The notes beneath the pieces are model-generated. The model did not search any database and was not told the origin of the DNA. It saw only the letters and a list, made by a program, of their open reading frames with translations. From the NCBI GenBank assembly GCA_045130275.1, contig JBGUPL010000013.1:1-64000 (forward strand): DNA of 64,000 bases. The letters are read 5' to 3'. The DNA is from F23-D06 sp045130275. GTDB lineage: Bacteria; Bacteroidota; Bacteroidia; Bacteroidales; WCHB1-69. The translations under genes were made by a program, and so were the position numbers. Numbering within the stretch: the stretch's first letter is position 1; each line of letters opens with the position of its first letter. Shown here piece after piece: positions 45,444-55,649 of this stretch.

Positions 45444-47339
45444 ATGATGACAAATGAAGATGTTTTCACGCAACGCGCTCGCGCGGTTCTCAAGCAACAT
45501 TGGGGATACGACAGTTTCCGTCCGTTGCAGGAAGACATCATCCTGTCGGTTTTAGAGGGCCGTGACACGCTGGCGTTGCTGCCCACAGGTGGCGGAAAAT
45601 CCATCTGCTTTCAGGTGCCCGCGCTCGTGATGGGCGGCCTCTGCATTGTCATCTCCCCACTCATCGCACTGATGAAGGATCAGGTGGAGCACCTCCGTGC
45701 CCGCCGAATCAAGGCTGGCGCCATCTACTCTGGCATGCGTGTGAGCGAAATCCAAGCCACCATCGACAATTGCCTCTTCGACCCCGAATACCGTTTTCTA
45801 TACGTCTCCCCGGAACGCCTTCAGACCGAAAGCTTCAAGGCCAACTTCGGACGGATGCCAGTCTCGATGATTGCCGTGGACGAGGCACACTGCATCTCGC
45901 AATGGGGGTACGACTTCCGTCCGCCGTATCTCGAAATCGCACAGATCCGCAAGATATTCCCCAAGGTGCCGGTGCTCGCCCTCACCGCCACTGCCACCCC
46001 CGAAGTGGTCAAAGACATTCAACTACGTCTGGATTTCAAAACCGAAAATGTTTTCCAGAAGAGTTTCAAGCGGAGCAATCTGACCTATTTTGTAGTGAAT
46101 GAGGAGGACAAGAACAGCCGGATGCTACGGATCATGAACCGTTACCCTGGCTCGGGCATCGTGTATGTGCGCAACCGCAAGCGGACAGCAGAAACCGCTG
46201 AGTTTCTGAGGAACAACGGCATCTCCGCCGACCACTACCACGCCGGGCTCGACCCCCGCGAGCGCGACCGCAAGCAGCAGAGCTGGATGAAAGGCGAGAC
46301 TCGCGTGATGGTCGCCACCAACGCCTTCGGCATGGGCATTGACAAACCGGACGTACGGTTTGTGGTCCATATCGACCTGCCCGACACGTTGGAGGCTTAC
46401 TTCCAAGAGGCGGGGCGCGGGGGCCGCGACGAAAAGCCCGCAGTGGCGATTTTACTCTACGACAACTACGACATCGCGCAGCTCAAGCGCAACTTCACCT
46501 TCACCTTTCCAGAACTCGACCGCGTGCGCGAGGTCTATCGCGAACTATGCCAGTCGCACCACATCGAACTCGGCACCGGCGAAGGAAAGGTCTTCCCATT
46601 CTCCATGGAAGAGCACGCCCGCGCTGTGAACATGAACGCCACGCAATATTTCAGCGCGCTGAAACTGCTCAACAACATCGGCGTGATCCTGGTTTCCGAA
46701 CACTTGCGCGAGAAATCCGAACTGCAATTCCGTCTCAACGGCGACCAACTGATAAAATACTATCAGGAAAAAACGGATTATGAACCACTTATCACCACTA
46801 TCCTGCGCTCCTACAGCGGTGTTTTCAACCAATACACTAACATTGACGAACGCCTGCTCGCCAACCGTTTGGACATATCGGAAAACACTGTGGTCGAACA
46901 ACTTAAGCAATTGCGCGCGGAAAAGGTATTATCCTACCAACCTCAAAGCAACATTCCGCTGATTGTCTTCCTGAAAGACAGAATTGACGAAAAGTACCTC
47001 TATTTCGACAAAAAGATTTACGATTTCCGAAAAGAGAAGGCAAAAGAGCGGCTTGCTGCAGTGGAAAATTACGTGAAAAGCGACAACGTATGCCGCAGCC
47101 AGCTGCTGTTGCAATACTTCGGGGAGTGGGACAGCACCCCTTGCCAGGAATGCGATGTTTGCAGAAGAAACCAAATCCACCGTGTGCGGAAAACCGATTT
47201 CGAACTGATATCCAACGAGATACACATTCTTCAACAACAAGGTAAATCTCAAAAAGAGATACTTGCGGAATTATCAAAAAAGTACGAAGAGCCTCAGATT
47301 GTGGAGGTGATGAGATGGTTGGCAGACCAGAAACATTAA
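45444..47339 (+). CDS. recQ: RecQ-family ATP-dependent DNA helicase
   Basis: 631 residues. Helicase core with FRPLQEDII, Walker A TGGGKSICFQ (about 48-57), DEAH in VDEAHCISQWGYDFRP, TATATP and QEAGRGGRD (motif VI). An RQC zinc region with Cys in NVCRSQLLLQYFG and CQECDVCRRN. The C-terminus (about 570-631) is helical and is not an HRDC domain. Unwinds 3'-tailed duplexes and G4-like structures in recombination repair. An alternative start is the next codon (45447). Confidence 0.95.
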   Translation: MMTNEDVFTQRARAVLKQHWGYDSFRPLQEDIILSVLEGRDTLALLPTGGGKSICFQVPALVMGGLCIVISPLIALMKDQVEHLRARRIKAGAIYSGMRVSEIQATIDNCLFDPEYRFLYVSPERLQTESFKANFGRMPVSMIAVDEAHCISQWGYDFRPPYLEIAQIRKIFPKVPVLALTATATPEVVKDIQLRLDFKTENVFQKSFKRSNLTYFVVNEEDKNSRMLRIMNRYPGSGIVYVRNRKRTAETAEFLRNNGISADHYHAGLDPRERDRKQQSWMKGETRVMVATNAFGMGIDKPDVRFVVHIDLPDTLEAYFQEAGRGGRDEKPAVAILLYDNYDIAQLKRNFTFTFPELDRVREVYRELCQSHHIELGTGEGKVFPFSMEEHARAVNMNATQYFSALKLLNNIGVILVSEHLREKSELQFRLNGDQLIKYYQEKTDYEPLITTILRSYSGVFNQYTNIDERLLANRLDISENTVVEQLKQLRAEKVLSYQPQSNIPLIVFLKDRIDEKYLYFDKKIYDFRKEKAKERLAAVENYVKSDNVCRSQLLLQYFGEWDSTPCQECDVCRRNQIHRVRKTDFELISNEIHILQQQGKSQKEILAELSKKYEEPQIVEVMRWLADQKH

Positions 47340-47444
47340 TCAAAAAAAATAGTATCTTCGCTGCGTTATTTTTTTTCAAACATTGTTTGCCACATTTGAC
47401 TAGGTTTTTCGTCAGTATTAATGTTGTTAGAAAATCATATTCTT

Positions 47445-49670
47445 ATGAAAAATACATGTATCCTTTTAGCAATCAGTTTGTTGTTGTCATTGACCGCAAC
47501 TGCGCAATACACGCCTTGGGATTCCACACAGGGAGCGTTGAATTTCAACACCATTTCGGCTCCCTACGTCAAGATTACGCACGGCAGCAGCACCAATCCA
47601 TGGCCTTCCGTCATCAACACGCCAGGTCCAAACCAAGCGAACGGTCACACCACCCATAAACTGATCACCACTCAGGCGACCGACCCCTGCAGGTGCTACG
47701 GAAATGTCGCCGGGACGCCGCACGACAATGTCCTGCCCCCCGACTGGTCCATGAGTTATAACCTGCCGCATTTGGACACGGTGGTCATGTTGGGATGCAA
47801 CGACTGTTCCGGTTCGTGCGAGTGCACCAAGCACGCCCAGATAGAATACTGGTTCTACCCCGAAGTGGCAAACAGCACCCTCCTGTTCATGTTCACCTTC
47901 GCTGAAGAGGACGTGTCGTCACACGTTGCATACGGTTCTGGCACGAAAAACCCTCAGTTCTATGTTGAAGTGTTGGACGGGCAAACCGAACAATTGATCC
48001 CAAGCGGCTTCTATAAAGACCAGAACGGCAATCCCAACACCGCATGGCCCTACAATCGCTTTATGGCTTGTCCTGACGGAAGTCAGTATGGACAATCTTT
48101 TCATGTCGGGCCTAACAATTACGGTATCACCACCTATTATTGGGCACATCCCGATGCCACACCCACAACATTTGACTTCTACAAATGTCCTGTCGCCCAA
48201 ACTTCCGGCCATGCTACCCAGCCTGTGGGTTGGTTTGAATACAGACCATTGGCTTTCGACTTGAGTGAACATGCCAGACAACACAAATCGGTGAAGTTGC
48301 GCATCCGTGTCTATGCTTGCACCGCGACATACCACTGGGCTTATTGCATGTTCACCGCGAAGATGATTCCTGGAGTCATTCAGGTGGACGCTTGCGGTGA
48401 CCAAGATGTCTCTTTGAGCGTACCTGCAGGCTTCCGCGAGGAGGGTTCCTATGTCTGGCATTACGGCTACGACTCCACAGACGCCATCAACCGTATATTA
48501 GACTGGGAGAACCCGCCTGTCGGCATCACGTCCAACGGTTGCTATGACATCTACATCGACCGCGACCTCACCAGGCTGTGGCCTTATTATCGCTGCGAGA
48601 TGCTCTCCTACACCGGAGCCCCGTTCATCTATGAGGCCCACGTGAAGTCATACTTCCTATATCCTGGTTTTGATTTCGAACAGATCTACGACAATTGCGA
48701 CCTGACGGTCAAGTTCCGTGACACCAGCAACATCTTCGCCGTTGTGCCACCCACATCCGCAGGTGCCACAGAAGACACCATCTATCAAGACACCCAATTC
48801 ATACGATGGTTTGTGAAACGTAACGGCACCTTTATCCAATTCGCCCAAAACGACACGACACCCACTTATACTTTCCAAGATGGGGAAGTGAATGCTAACG
48901 GAGAAGCCACCATCAAAATCATCATCCAGGATGAGGAATTGAAATGCATTGACACCTTGGAAAGGACCATCCAGCTGGACACCAGTGCGCTGGAAAAGGT
49001 CCTCGACACTGACACCATCTACACCTGTGAGGAAAAACTACCTTACAGGTATGACCCAGCCTATTTCGGGAACACACAAGAATGGTCCACAGAAGGCACC
49101 CGCCGCGTGACCTATCAGAATCTGGCTTGGAACGGCTGCGACAGTCTGGTGGACGTCACGCTCATCATCCGCAAGCCCAAAGTCGATATCACGTTTGATT
49201 TGGACTACTGTGATGAATTCACCACCACGCTCACCGCAGAGACGACCTCGGAAGTGGATCGTTATGAATGGAACACGGGCGAGACAACCCCGTCTATCAC
49301 CATCACCGAGCCGGGCAACTACTCCGTCGTCATCACTGACGATGAAGGTTGCATCTCCGACCCCCCGGGAACCATCAACATCCCGGCTTGCAAACCTTTC
49401 CTCAACCTGCCCAACACCATCACTCCGGGCCGTCAGGACGGTCTGAACGACTATTTCTCCATTCCACAGAAAAACCTCATCCAGGAACTTGAATTCACCG
49501 TTTACAACCGCAATGGCGACATCGTGTTCCACACCACCAACAAGGATTTCCGGTGGAACGGCTCCGAAAACGGCAAACTGTTCTATGGTGCCACATATAC
49601 CTACACCCTCTACATTATTGACTACGAAGGTGTCGCTTCGCGCCACAAAGGTTCCATCACGATTTTGTAA
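47445..49670 (+). CDS. Secreted protein with type B T9SS (gliding-motility-associated) C-terminal domain
   Basis: 741 residues from MKNTCILLAISLLLSLTATAQ, a signal peptide. The large N-terminal part (about 20-310) is an unrecognised extracellular domain with Cys pairs (CNDCSGSCECTKH), followed by Ig/PKD-like modules (IQLDTSALEKV, YEWNTGETTPSI) and a C-terminal CHU_C/gliding-associated domain: PNTITPGRQDGLNDYF, YNRNGDIVF, WNG and YTYTLYIIDYEG. Such a domain directs export through the type IX secretion system. The start at 47445 is preferred to 47421 because it begins the signal peptide. Confidence 0.9.
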   Translation: MKNTCILLAISLLLSLTATAQYTPWDSTQGALNFNTISAPYVKITHGSSTNPWPSVINTPGPNQANGHTTHKLITTQATDPCRCYGNVAGTPHDNVLPPDWSMSYNLPHLDTVVMLGCNDCSGSCECTKHAQIEYWFYPEVANSTLLFMFTFAEEDVSSHVAYGSGTKNPQFYVEVLDGQTEQLIPSGFYKDQNGNPNTAWPYNRFMACPDGSQYGQSFHVGPNNYGITTYYWAHPDATPTTFDFYKCPVAQTSGHATQPVGWFEYRPLAFDLSEHARQHKSVKLRIRVYACTATYHWAYCMFTAKMIPGVIQVDACGDQDVSLSVPAGFREEGSYVWHYGYDSTDAINRILDWENPPVGITSNGCYDIYIDRDLTRLWPYYRCEMLSYTGAPFIYEAHVKSYFLYPGFDFEQIYDNCDLTVKFRDTSNIFAVVPPTSAGATEDTIYQDTQFIRWFVKRNGTFIQFAQNDTTPTYTFQDGEVNANGEATIKIIIQDEELKCIDTLERTIQLDTSALEKVLDTDTIYTCEEKLPYRYDPAYFGNTQEWSTEGTRRVTYQNLAWNGCDSLVDVTLIIRKPKVDITFDLDYCDEFTTTLTAETTSEVDRYEWNTGETTPSITITEPGNYSVVITDDEGCISDPPGTINIPACKPFLNLPNTITPGRQDGLNDYFSIPQKNLIQELEFTVYNRNGDIVFHTTNKDFRWNGSENGKLFYGATYTYTLYIIDYEGVASRHKGSITIL

Positions 49671-49700
49671 TATATCGGATTTTTTATAAGACTATTAATT

Positions 49701-50681
49701 ATGAAAAGAACAGTTGTACTCCTTGCATTTTTGACTGGTATTTTGGGAATGTATGCCCAAACTCCCTCTATCACAAACAGTGACTTCGAATTGTGGTCCT
49801 ACGGGAAACCGGTGAACTGGACTGTCGGGTTGCATGGCAACATCACCTCCTTCGTCAACATTCCCGTGGAGGTCAACTTCGGCACACAGAGCAGCGATGC
49901 ACATTCGGGTAACTATGCCATCCAGCTGACATCGGCGGATTTCACCATCCCCCTTTTGAGCTACAGTTTCAACCTGCCCGGAATTCTGCAAGCCGGAGAA
50001 TCGGAAGGGTTTTCCATTCCGCTTGAGGCCATCTTGACCATCATCCAGATGTTCTCCGACACCACCGGTGGTTCCATCGGCGACCTGGATTCATTGGACC
50101 TCGAAGCTCTGTCCTCGCTCCTGCAACTGCTCTCCAAGGGGGTGCCGTGCAACGCTACGCCCTCCGTTGTATCCGCTTGGGTGAAGTACCAGGCTCAGGG
50201 CAATGACCAAATGACCATGGTTGCTGTAACGAAGAAAAATGGGGTCCCTGTGGACTACGCCTACAAATCATTCAGCGACCTGAACCCGAACGCTTACCAG
50301 GAAGTTGGCGTCAACTTTGAGAATCCCAATGCGGAGTGTGACTCCATTATGATTGTGTTGCTCTCTGCCACAAGTCTAAACAGCGGTTCCGTGTTGCTTG
50401 TGGACGACATCGCGCTGCATTTCAGCGGTGTCGGCATTGCCACCCTGGAAGATTTTGAGGGGAAAGTTTATCCCAACCCGGCTTCTGATATGGTGCACAT
50501 CCGTCCTGGTGACGGAAGCGCCTACCAGTGGACGCTCACCGATTTGACTGGCAGGACCTTGCAAACGGGTGAAGCTTGCGGCGAGACCACTGTGGACACC
50601 CGCAGCTGCGCCCCGGGCATCTACCTGCTCCAAATCCTCGCAAACGGGAAAAACAGTGTCTCCAAAGTCGTGATCCGCTGA
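49701..50681 (+). CDS. Secreted protein with type A T9SS sorting domain
   Basis: 326 residues. Signal peptide (about 1-19, ending GMYAQ), then a jelly-roll-like carbohydrate-binding-type domain of the PCMD family type (SITNSDFELWSYGKPVNWT, LLVDDIALHF), and a C-terminal sorting domain: GKVYPNPASDMVHI, DLTGRTLQ, APGIYLLQI and KVVIR. Follows the previous T9SS gene by 30 bases; its stop shares one base with the dus start. Confidence 0.9.
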   Translation: MKRTVVLLAFLTGILGMYAQTPSITNSDFELWSYGKPVNWTVGLHGNITSFVNIPVEVNFGTQSSDAHSGNYAIQLTSADFTIPLLSYSFNLPGILQAGESEGFSIPLEAILTIIQMFSDTTGGSIGDLDSLDLEALSSLLQLLSKGVPCNATPSVVSAWVKYQAQGNDQMTMVAVTKKNGVPVDYAYKSFSDLNPNAYQEVGVNFENPNAECDSIMIVLLSATSLNSGSVLLVDDIALHFSGVGIATLEDFEGKVYPNPASDMVHIRPGDGSAYQWTLTDLTGRTLQTGEACGETTVDTRSCAPGIYLLQILANGKNSVSKVVIR

Positions 50682-51607
50682 TGAGTCCGAAAATCTGGCT
50701 GGCTCCGTTGCACGGAATCACTTCCCGCACGTTCAGAAACACACTATGCCGTCACGTTGACGGCATAGATTTTTTTATGGCCCCATTCTTGCCTGTGCAA
50801 TCCTTCGGGAAACTGAACCGACGGGTATGGCAGGATATCTATCCGGAACTCAACACGGCGGTCCCGCTTGTTCCGCAACTCATGGGCAACCGCGCCGACC
50901 AATTTGTGGAAACCCTAACCATGTTGAACAACTTATTCGGTTATGAGCGCTTTAACATCAACATCGGATGCCCCTCTTCGCCGGTTGTCCGCCATCAGCG
51001 CGGCTGCGGACTGATGCCCCACCCCGACCGGATAGAGGCTGTCGTTGCGGAGATAACCGCCAAGACGGACTTTCAGCTGTCCCTGAAAATGCGTCTCGGC
51101 CTGCACTCCCCTGACGAAGGGCGCGAACTGCTCCGCCGCCTCAACGACTATCCGCTGGATTTCCTCGTCATCCATCCCCGACTGGGAGACGAACAATACA
51201 CCGGACATCCTCATTTGGATATTCTCGAGGAGTTTTGTTCCCTTTCTGCACACAAAATAGTGTATAGTGGAGACCTTTTCACAAGAGCGGATTTCGAGGC
51301 TCTTTCCGCCCGTTTCCCGAACGTGGAAGCCTGGATGTTAGGGCGCGGGCTGCTCTACAACCCCTTTCTGGCGGAGGAAATCAAAGGTCTGGAATCCGGT
51401 GACAGCACCGCTCGGTTTTGGACCTTTCACCAAGACCTCATCGAATCTCTATTGCCGATCCGCGGCGAATCCGGCACATTAGCCAACCTCAAGGAGCTGT
51501 GGCATTACTTCGCGGAGTTCACGGGCATGACGACAGAAGCACTGCACCGATTGCTACGAACTCAAGATTTGCAGGCATTTTGCGGTGAAATCAGCCGATA
51601 TTGCTGA
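50681..51607 (+). CDS. tRNA-dihydrouridine synthase family protein
   Basis: 308 residues from MSPKIWLAPLHGITSRTFR at 50681; an upstream in-frame start at 50576 would lie inside the preceding gene. FMN-dependent TIM barrel: APLHGIT, NINIGCPSSPVV with the catalytic cysteine region, LSLKMRLG, FLVIHPRLG and the FMN-binding WMLGRGLL. Reduces uridine in the tRNA D loop. The ATG overlaps the previous TGA by one base. Confidence 0.93.
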   Translation: MSPKIWLAPLHGITSRTFRNTLCRHVDGIDFFMAPFLPVQSFGKLNRRVWQDIYPELNTAVPLVPQLMGNRADQFVETLTMLNNLFGYERFNINIGCPSSPVVRHQRGCGLMPHPDRIEAVVAEITAKTDFQLSLKMRLGLHSPDEGRELLRRLNDYPLDFLVIHPRLGDEQYTGHPHLDILEEFCSLSAHKIVYSGDLFTRADFEALSARFPNVEAWMLGRGLLYNPFLAEEIKGLESGDSTARFWTFHQDLIESLLPIRGESGTLANLKELWHYFAEFTGMTTEALHRLLRTQDLQAFCGEISRYC

Positions 51608-51641
51608 TTCTTTGTTGTATAAAACCTATTTAAAAACCATT

Positions 51642-51679
51642 GGGGCTGCCCGTTCTACAGAATATTAACGGACAACCCC
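51642..51679. terminator. Hairpin between convergent dus and T9SS gene
   Basis: Imperfect 13-base arms GGGGCTGCCCGTT and AACGGACAACCCC, two mismatches, in the gap between two convergent genes. Without a clear T run on either side. Confidence 0.45.
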
Positions 51680-51706
51680 AATTATCAATTATCAATTATC
51701 AACTAC
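51679..51706. repeat. Heptamer array CAATTAT at the 3' end of the T9SS type B gene
   Basis: Three exact CAATTAT units plus a partial one (CAACTAC), directly adjoining the TAA of the minus-strand gene. Confidence 0.8.
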
Positions 51707-54688
51707 TTACTTAACCAGCGTCACCGAACCCGTGTACTCCTTATCGTCACCGTTGAGGTTGAGCAGGCGGATTATGTACACATAGACTCCTTCGGGACAC
51801 ATTTGGCCGTTCTTGTTACGACCGTCCCAATAATCGTAAGGATTGCGGGTGGAATAGATCAACATACCGCTCCGGTCGAAGATCTGCATGGAATAGTTGT
51901 CGGGATCCACTCCCTCGCCACTCGGCGCGAACGTCTCGTTCACTCCGTCACCATCAGGTGTGAAGGCATTGGGAATATAGAAGAAATACGGCACTGTGAC
52001 GGACACCCTCCTCTTGACGGAATCCACGCAATTGAGTGAATCGGTCGCTGTCAGGGTAATCGTGTAGTAACCCGAATGCGTATAGTCGTGGGTGACTTGC
52101 TCGATATTTTCCACTTGGTTGACATTGGAGAAGATGTCGCCGAAGTCCCACAACAGATGATACTCATCCTGAGACAACGGGGTCGTGCACGTAACAGTTC
52201 CTACGCCGTTCTCGACATAGATTTCCGTGGGATCCGGTATAAACGTCGGGGTGGGAAGTGGCAGCACCGTAACGGTAAAGGTATCGATGACCGTGCAGTT
52301 GCCCTCCATAGTGGCCGACACCGTGTAAAGGGTGGTCACCTGCGGTGAAACCGTGATGGTGGGACCACTTTGGCCGTTGCTCCATTGGAATTGATTGGAG
52401 GTGGCGTGCGTGGCAACCAGTGTGGCGTTCTCGCCCATACAAATCGAATCCGTACCAGAGATTTCCGGAAGCTCCAAGTCCGTGATCTTCACCCGGACCG
52501 TGTCTTTGTTGTCGCAACTATTGTCGAAAGTGACGGTAAGGGTGTAAGTAGTACTCTCCAACGGGTTCACCGTTACTGTCGCCGTCGTGTCTCCGGTGCT
52601 CCACAAATACGATTCGGGCAAAATGTCCGGATAACCGGAATAGGTTGCCGACAGGGTGGCCGGGTCGCCCGGACAGATAAAGTTGTTGCCCGTGGAGGAG
52701 GAGAGGTGCACCTCCGGCACCTGCACAAGGATGGTGGTGGTGTCCATCAGCGTGAAGGACTGCCCTGAGGCATTCGTGAACTGATAAACGGAAATGTATT
52801 TCGTGACCGGTGCATTTGGTTTACTGACAGTGATCATCTGCTCAGTACTATAGGGCGTACCCAACGTATCGTTCACGAACCAGCGCAACGTACCTTGCTC
52901 ATCCAGCGGGGTGATGGGTGTGAAACGCCATGCCTCGTCATTGGCACTCCACGCGTTAAAAGAGCCGACATGCGTAGTTGGATTGTACGTGACCCCGCGA
53001 CCCGGCGCAAAAAGAATCTGAGATGATGTTTTGTTTTGCAGGCCTATGATACCTTGGTTTCCGCTATTTGTCGAAGCACAACATGCCCGATGTTTCACAT
53101 ATACGTCTATAATGTTTGTTCCCTCGTAAATCACCATCTGATAAGTGTTGTAATTGCTCGGGGAATTGTGATTACCGAAAAGGCCCACATTCAAATAGTT
53201 GAACACAAATGCACGACATGGGGGGCTACCAAGCACACCTACTCGAACAGCACCTGGGGTATTAAAGCAGTAGCTGTTGTAATAATTACAGTCAATATCC
53301 TCATATACACCATAAATACAATTGTTGTAATTAAAAGGCACCGTCATACTGCCTCCTCCTATCGTCTGGTTATTGGCAATATTCACATCATAGGGTGGCG
53401 ATTGAGGAGGAACCCCGTATGAATAACCCAGATCAATTCCAGGATTGCTATGCCTGTATGTCATGGAAATCAACCCGTTGGTGCCAGGATACACTGTATT
53501 GTAATCTTGCCCGAAAAAGGTGAAAGTAAAAGGCAAATTGACTCCCGCCAACCATTGGTCGTCATCACTGGCATTAATGCTTTGACCCTGATTGAATTCG
53601 AAAATGTGCGATTCAAAGGGGATTTGTTTTACGGAGTAGTCGCTGGTATATTGTCCAGTAGCAATGACACCGGCTTTGAGCAGGATAATGGGAATATCAC
53701 AATTCCACAAAATGGTCTTCGTCTCAGCATCAAACATGTCGGCATATAAAGAGTCAATATCGTTGGTCACCGACGGACAAGCGCTTCCGTCAGGGCTGTC
53801 AAACAACTCAGGCACGCAGGAAATCTGCGCTTTCCATCCGGATTTCTGGAGATCGCCGGCCTTGCCGCAATAGACGAAAGTGAGTGCGCTGGAAGTGGAA
53901 AAAAGTGTCGGGGGTTTGTTTTGAGTGGAATTATCAAGTGTGGATGTGCAAAACTGCCCGATGAGGCGCTTGTCTTGCGCCCAATAGTGCCCGTCATAAA
54001 TCTTCATCACCCCATTCACCGAAAACTCCGTGAACTCGCATTTCACATGCGATCCGACCGGAGAGGTGAAACTGGCAAAAACCGTCTCGTTGGCATTTTG
54101 ATCCACCGTGGCTATATTGCCATTGGGACCGCCAGAATCATAAAACCATGTATTACAAGTGGTCACATCCGGTGAGTTGCCGTCTGTGGGCCAGTTGTAG
54201 CTCGATGGAGTAAGGGAAAAGGCATACACCTGTGCCCGCCATCCGGCCTGCAACCCCGGAACATGCGCATCGTTCGAATGGAACACAAATGTCAGCATAC
54301 GATCGGCGGCTGTAATCTCACCCGGGCTCTGCACCAGCGTATAGGCTCCTATAAGCGGAGAAGAGGTATTGGGGCCGTTGAAAATGTAGAGCGTGTCGCC
54401 ATTGTCCATCGCAAATTCTTCAAAAGCGATATACAACACCGTGCCCGACATATTGGTTCGCAGGGTCATTGTGTCTCTGAGATTCTCTGCAAAATAGCCG
54501 TTCGGATCCTGGTTTGCACCCATTTGGCCTGGGACACCACCGGGGTCGTAGAAATTTCTGGGATAGTCATCGATATCGGCCACCAACGGGGCGGATCCCA
54601 TAATAATATCTTGGCCTTCAGCATTTTGCAAAAAATAAAAGCCGCTTACGAGCAAGATTAGCGTGAATAATATTTTCCTCATTGTCAC
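51707..54688 (-). CDS. Large secreted multi-domain protein with type B T9SS C-terminal domain
   Basis: 993 residues. Signal peptide (about 3-25), two CUB-like domains near the start (GTVLYIAFEEFAMDNGDTLYIFNG and the similar part with VKCEFTEFSVNGVMKIYDG, each with SGWKAQ or AGWRAQ ending), a middle domain, Ig/PKD repeats (YLWSTGDTTATVTVNP, FQWSNGQSGPTITVSP, LLWDFGDIFSNV) and a gliding-motility-associated C-terminus (IPNAFTPDGDGVNETF, IFDRSGMLIYST, WDGRNKNG). T9SS substrate, probably an adhesin or matrix protein. The start is either 54688 or 54682 (MRKIL). Confidence 0.9.
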   Translation of the reverse strand: MTMRKILFTLILLVSGFYFLQNAEGQDIIMGSAPLVADIDDYPRNFYDPGGVPGQMGANQDPNGYFAENLRDTMTLRTNMSGTVLYIAFEEFAMDNGDTLYIFNGPNTSSPLIGAYTLVQSPGEITAADRMLTFVFHSNDAHVPGLQAGWRAQVYAFSLTPSSYNWPTDGNSPDVTTCNTWFYDSGGPNGNIATVDQNANETVFASFTSPVGSHVKCEFTEFSVNGVMKIYDGHYWAQDKRLIGQFCTSTLDNSTQNKPPTLFSTSSALTFVYCGKAGDLQKSGWKAQISCVPELFDSPDGSACPSVTNDIDSLYADMFDAETKTILWNCDIPIILLKAGVIATGQYTSDYSVKQIPFESHIFEFNQGQSINASDDDQWLAGVNLPFTFTFFGQDYNTVYPGTNGLISMTYRHSNPGIDLGYSYGVPPQSPPYDVNIANNQTIGGGSMTVPFNYNNCIYGVYEDIDCNYYNSYCFNTPGAVRVGVLGSPPCRAFVFNYLNVGLFGNHNSPSNYNTYQMVIYEGTNIIDVYVKHRACCASTNSGNQGIIGLQNKTSSQILFAPGRGVTYNPTTHVGSFNAWSANDEAWRFTPITPLDEQGTLRWFVNDTLGTPYSTEQMITVSKPNAPVTKYISVYQFTNASGQSFTLMDTTTILVQVPEVHLSSSTGNNFICPGDPATLSATYSGYPDILPESYLWSTGDTTATVTVNPLESTTYTLTVTFDNSCDNKDTVRVKITDLELPEISGTDSICMGENATLVATHATSNQFQWSNGQSGPTITVSPQVTTLYTVSATMEGNCTVIDTFTVTVLPLPTPTFIPDPTEIYVENGVGTVTCTTPLSQDEYHLLWDFGDIFSNVNQVENIEQVTHDYTHSGYYTITLTATDSLNCVDSVKRRVSVTVPYFFYIPNAFTPDGDGVNETFAPSGEGVDPDNYSMQIFDRSGMLIYSTRNPYDYWDGRNKNGQMCPEGVYVYIIRLLNLNGDDKEYTGSVTLVK

Positions 54689-54804
54689 TATTTTTTTGTC
54701 TTAACGAAATAGTTTGCCAGATGTTGCAAAAAAAATCATTTTTGGTGAAAAAAGGCGCGAAAAAACAAAAATTTCCACAACGTGTTTTTATTTCAAAAAA
54801 AGTG

Positions 54805-54812
54805 TATTTTTG
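54805..54812 (+). promoter_or_regulatory. -7 box (TATTTTTG) of tRNA-Pro
   Basis: TATTTTTG 15 bases before the tRNA 5' end. Confidence 0.6.
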
Positions 54813-54827
54813 CAGCCGCAAAACGGA

Positions 54828-54900
54828 CGGGGTGTGGCGCAGTTGGTAGCGCGCTACGTTCGGGACGTAGAGGCCGGAAGTTCGAGTCTTCTCACCCCGA
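54828..54900 (+). tRNA. tRNA-Pro (anticodon CGG)
   Basis: 73 bases. Acceptor arms CGGGGTG/CACCCCG, D arm GCGCAGTTGGTAGCGC, anticodon stem CTACG/CGTAG with loop TTCGGGA, T arm with GTTCGAGTC, discriminator A. The genomic sequence after it is CAT, so CCA is not encoded. Confidence 0.95.
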
Positions 54901-54907
54901 CATTACT

Positions 54908-54939
54908 GTAGAGACGCATTTCTTGCGTCTCTACTTTTG
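54908..54939 (+). terminator. GTAGAGACG-type hairpin terminator after tRNA-Pro
   Basis: Perfect 11-base arms GTAGAGACGCA/TGCGTCTCTAC, 5-base loop, then TTTTG. It shares its arms with 2133-2158 after tRNA-Ser. Confidence 0.7.
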
Positions 54940-54950
54940 TTTAAAAAATG

Positions 54951-54958
54951 TATCTTTG
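54951..54958 (+). promoter_or_regulatory. -7 box (TATCTTTG) of the YwqK-like lipoprotein
   Basis: TATCTTTG 19 bases before the ATG at 54978. An in-frame ATG at 54948 lies upstream of it and is rejected. Confidence 0.6.
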
Positions 54959-54977
54959 CCGCCCTATATTTTTATAT

Positions 54978-55646
54978 ATGAAGAACCTTATTCATACCGC
55001 TATCATCGCTGTCACCCTGCTGACTGTCGCGTCATGCACGCACACGGAGACCACCTACTACCCTGACGGGAGCACCGAATCCGTTATCCAATACCGCGGA
55101 AAGAAAGAACACGGGAAGACCGTCTATTTTTACCGGAGCCCCAACACGGTGGAAATGGAGGTGGAAATGCGCGACGGGAAGCGCAACGGGGAGTTCCGAC
55201 GCTATTTCAAGAACGGGACATTGGACACCTACTGTGTCTATGTGAACGATTCCATCGAAGGACCCGAGATCTTGTATTCCGCCAACGGCTGCAAAAGCCA
55301 GGAATACACATACGTTCATGGGCGGAAAAACGGCCCTCACAAAGCCTATCACCTTGACGGAAACATCAAAATCGAAGGAGGTTTCAAGGACGACCTTTTC
55401 GACGGGCCGTGGACTTACTATGACGAGCGTGGAGTGCCGGTGGGTGAGGGAACCTTCCGGAACGGCACCGGCGAAGTCACCTTTTACGACAAAAACGGCC
55501 GCCCGCTGCGCACCACCCATTACGAAAACAACCTGAAGAACGGGCCTGAAACCTACTTCACCCCTTCCGGCGAGGTGTTCCGCACCATCATTTTTAAAGA
55601 CGACCGCATTGTCAGCCAAGAAGTTGACTCTACCCTGATTCCATAA
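54978..55646 (+). CDS. MORN-repeat (YwqK-like) lipoprotein
   Basis: 222 residues. Signal sequence with lipobox LTVASC, so probably a lipoprotein attached at Cys20. The rest is five to seven degenerate MORN-type repeats of the YwqK family (YYPDGSTESVIQYRGKKEHGKT, RRYFKNGTLDTYCVYVNDSIEGPE, AYHLDGNIKIEGGFKDDLFDGPW and similar). YwqK is known as an antitoxin in Bacillus, but exported relatives in Bacteroidetes are of unknown role. The OstA-like gene follows after 3 bases. Confidence 0.9.
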   Translation: MKNLIHTAIIAVTLLTVASCTHTETTYYPDGSTESVIQYRGKKEHGKTVYFYRSPNTVEMEVEMRDGKRNGEFRRYFKNGTLDTYCVYVNDSIEGPEILYSANGCKSQEYTYVHGRKNGPHKAYHLDGNIKIEGGFKDDLFDGPWTYYDERGVPVGEGTFRNGTGEVTFYDKNGRPLRTTHYENNLKNGPETYFTPSGEVFRTIIFKDDRIVSQEVDSTLIP

Positions 55647-55649
55647 CCC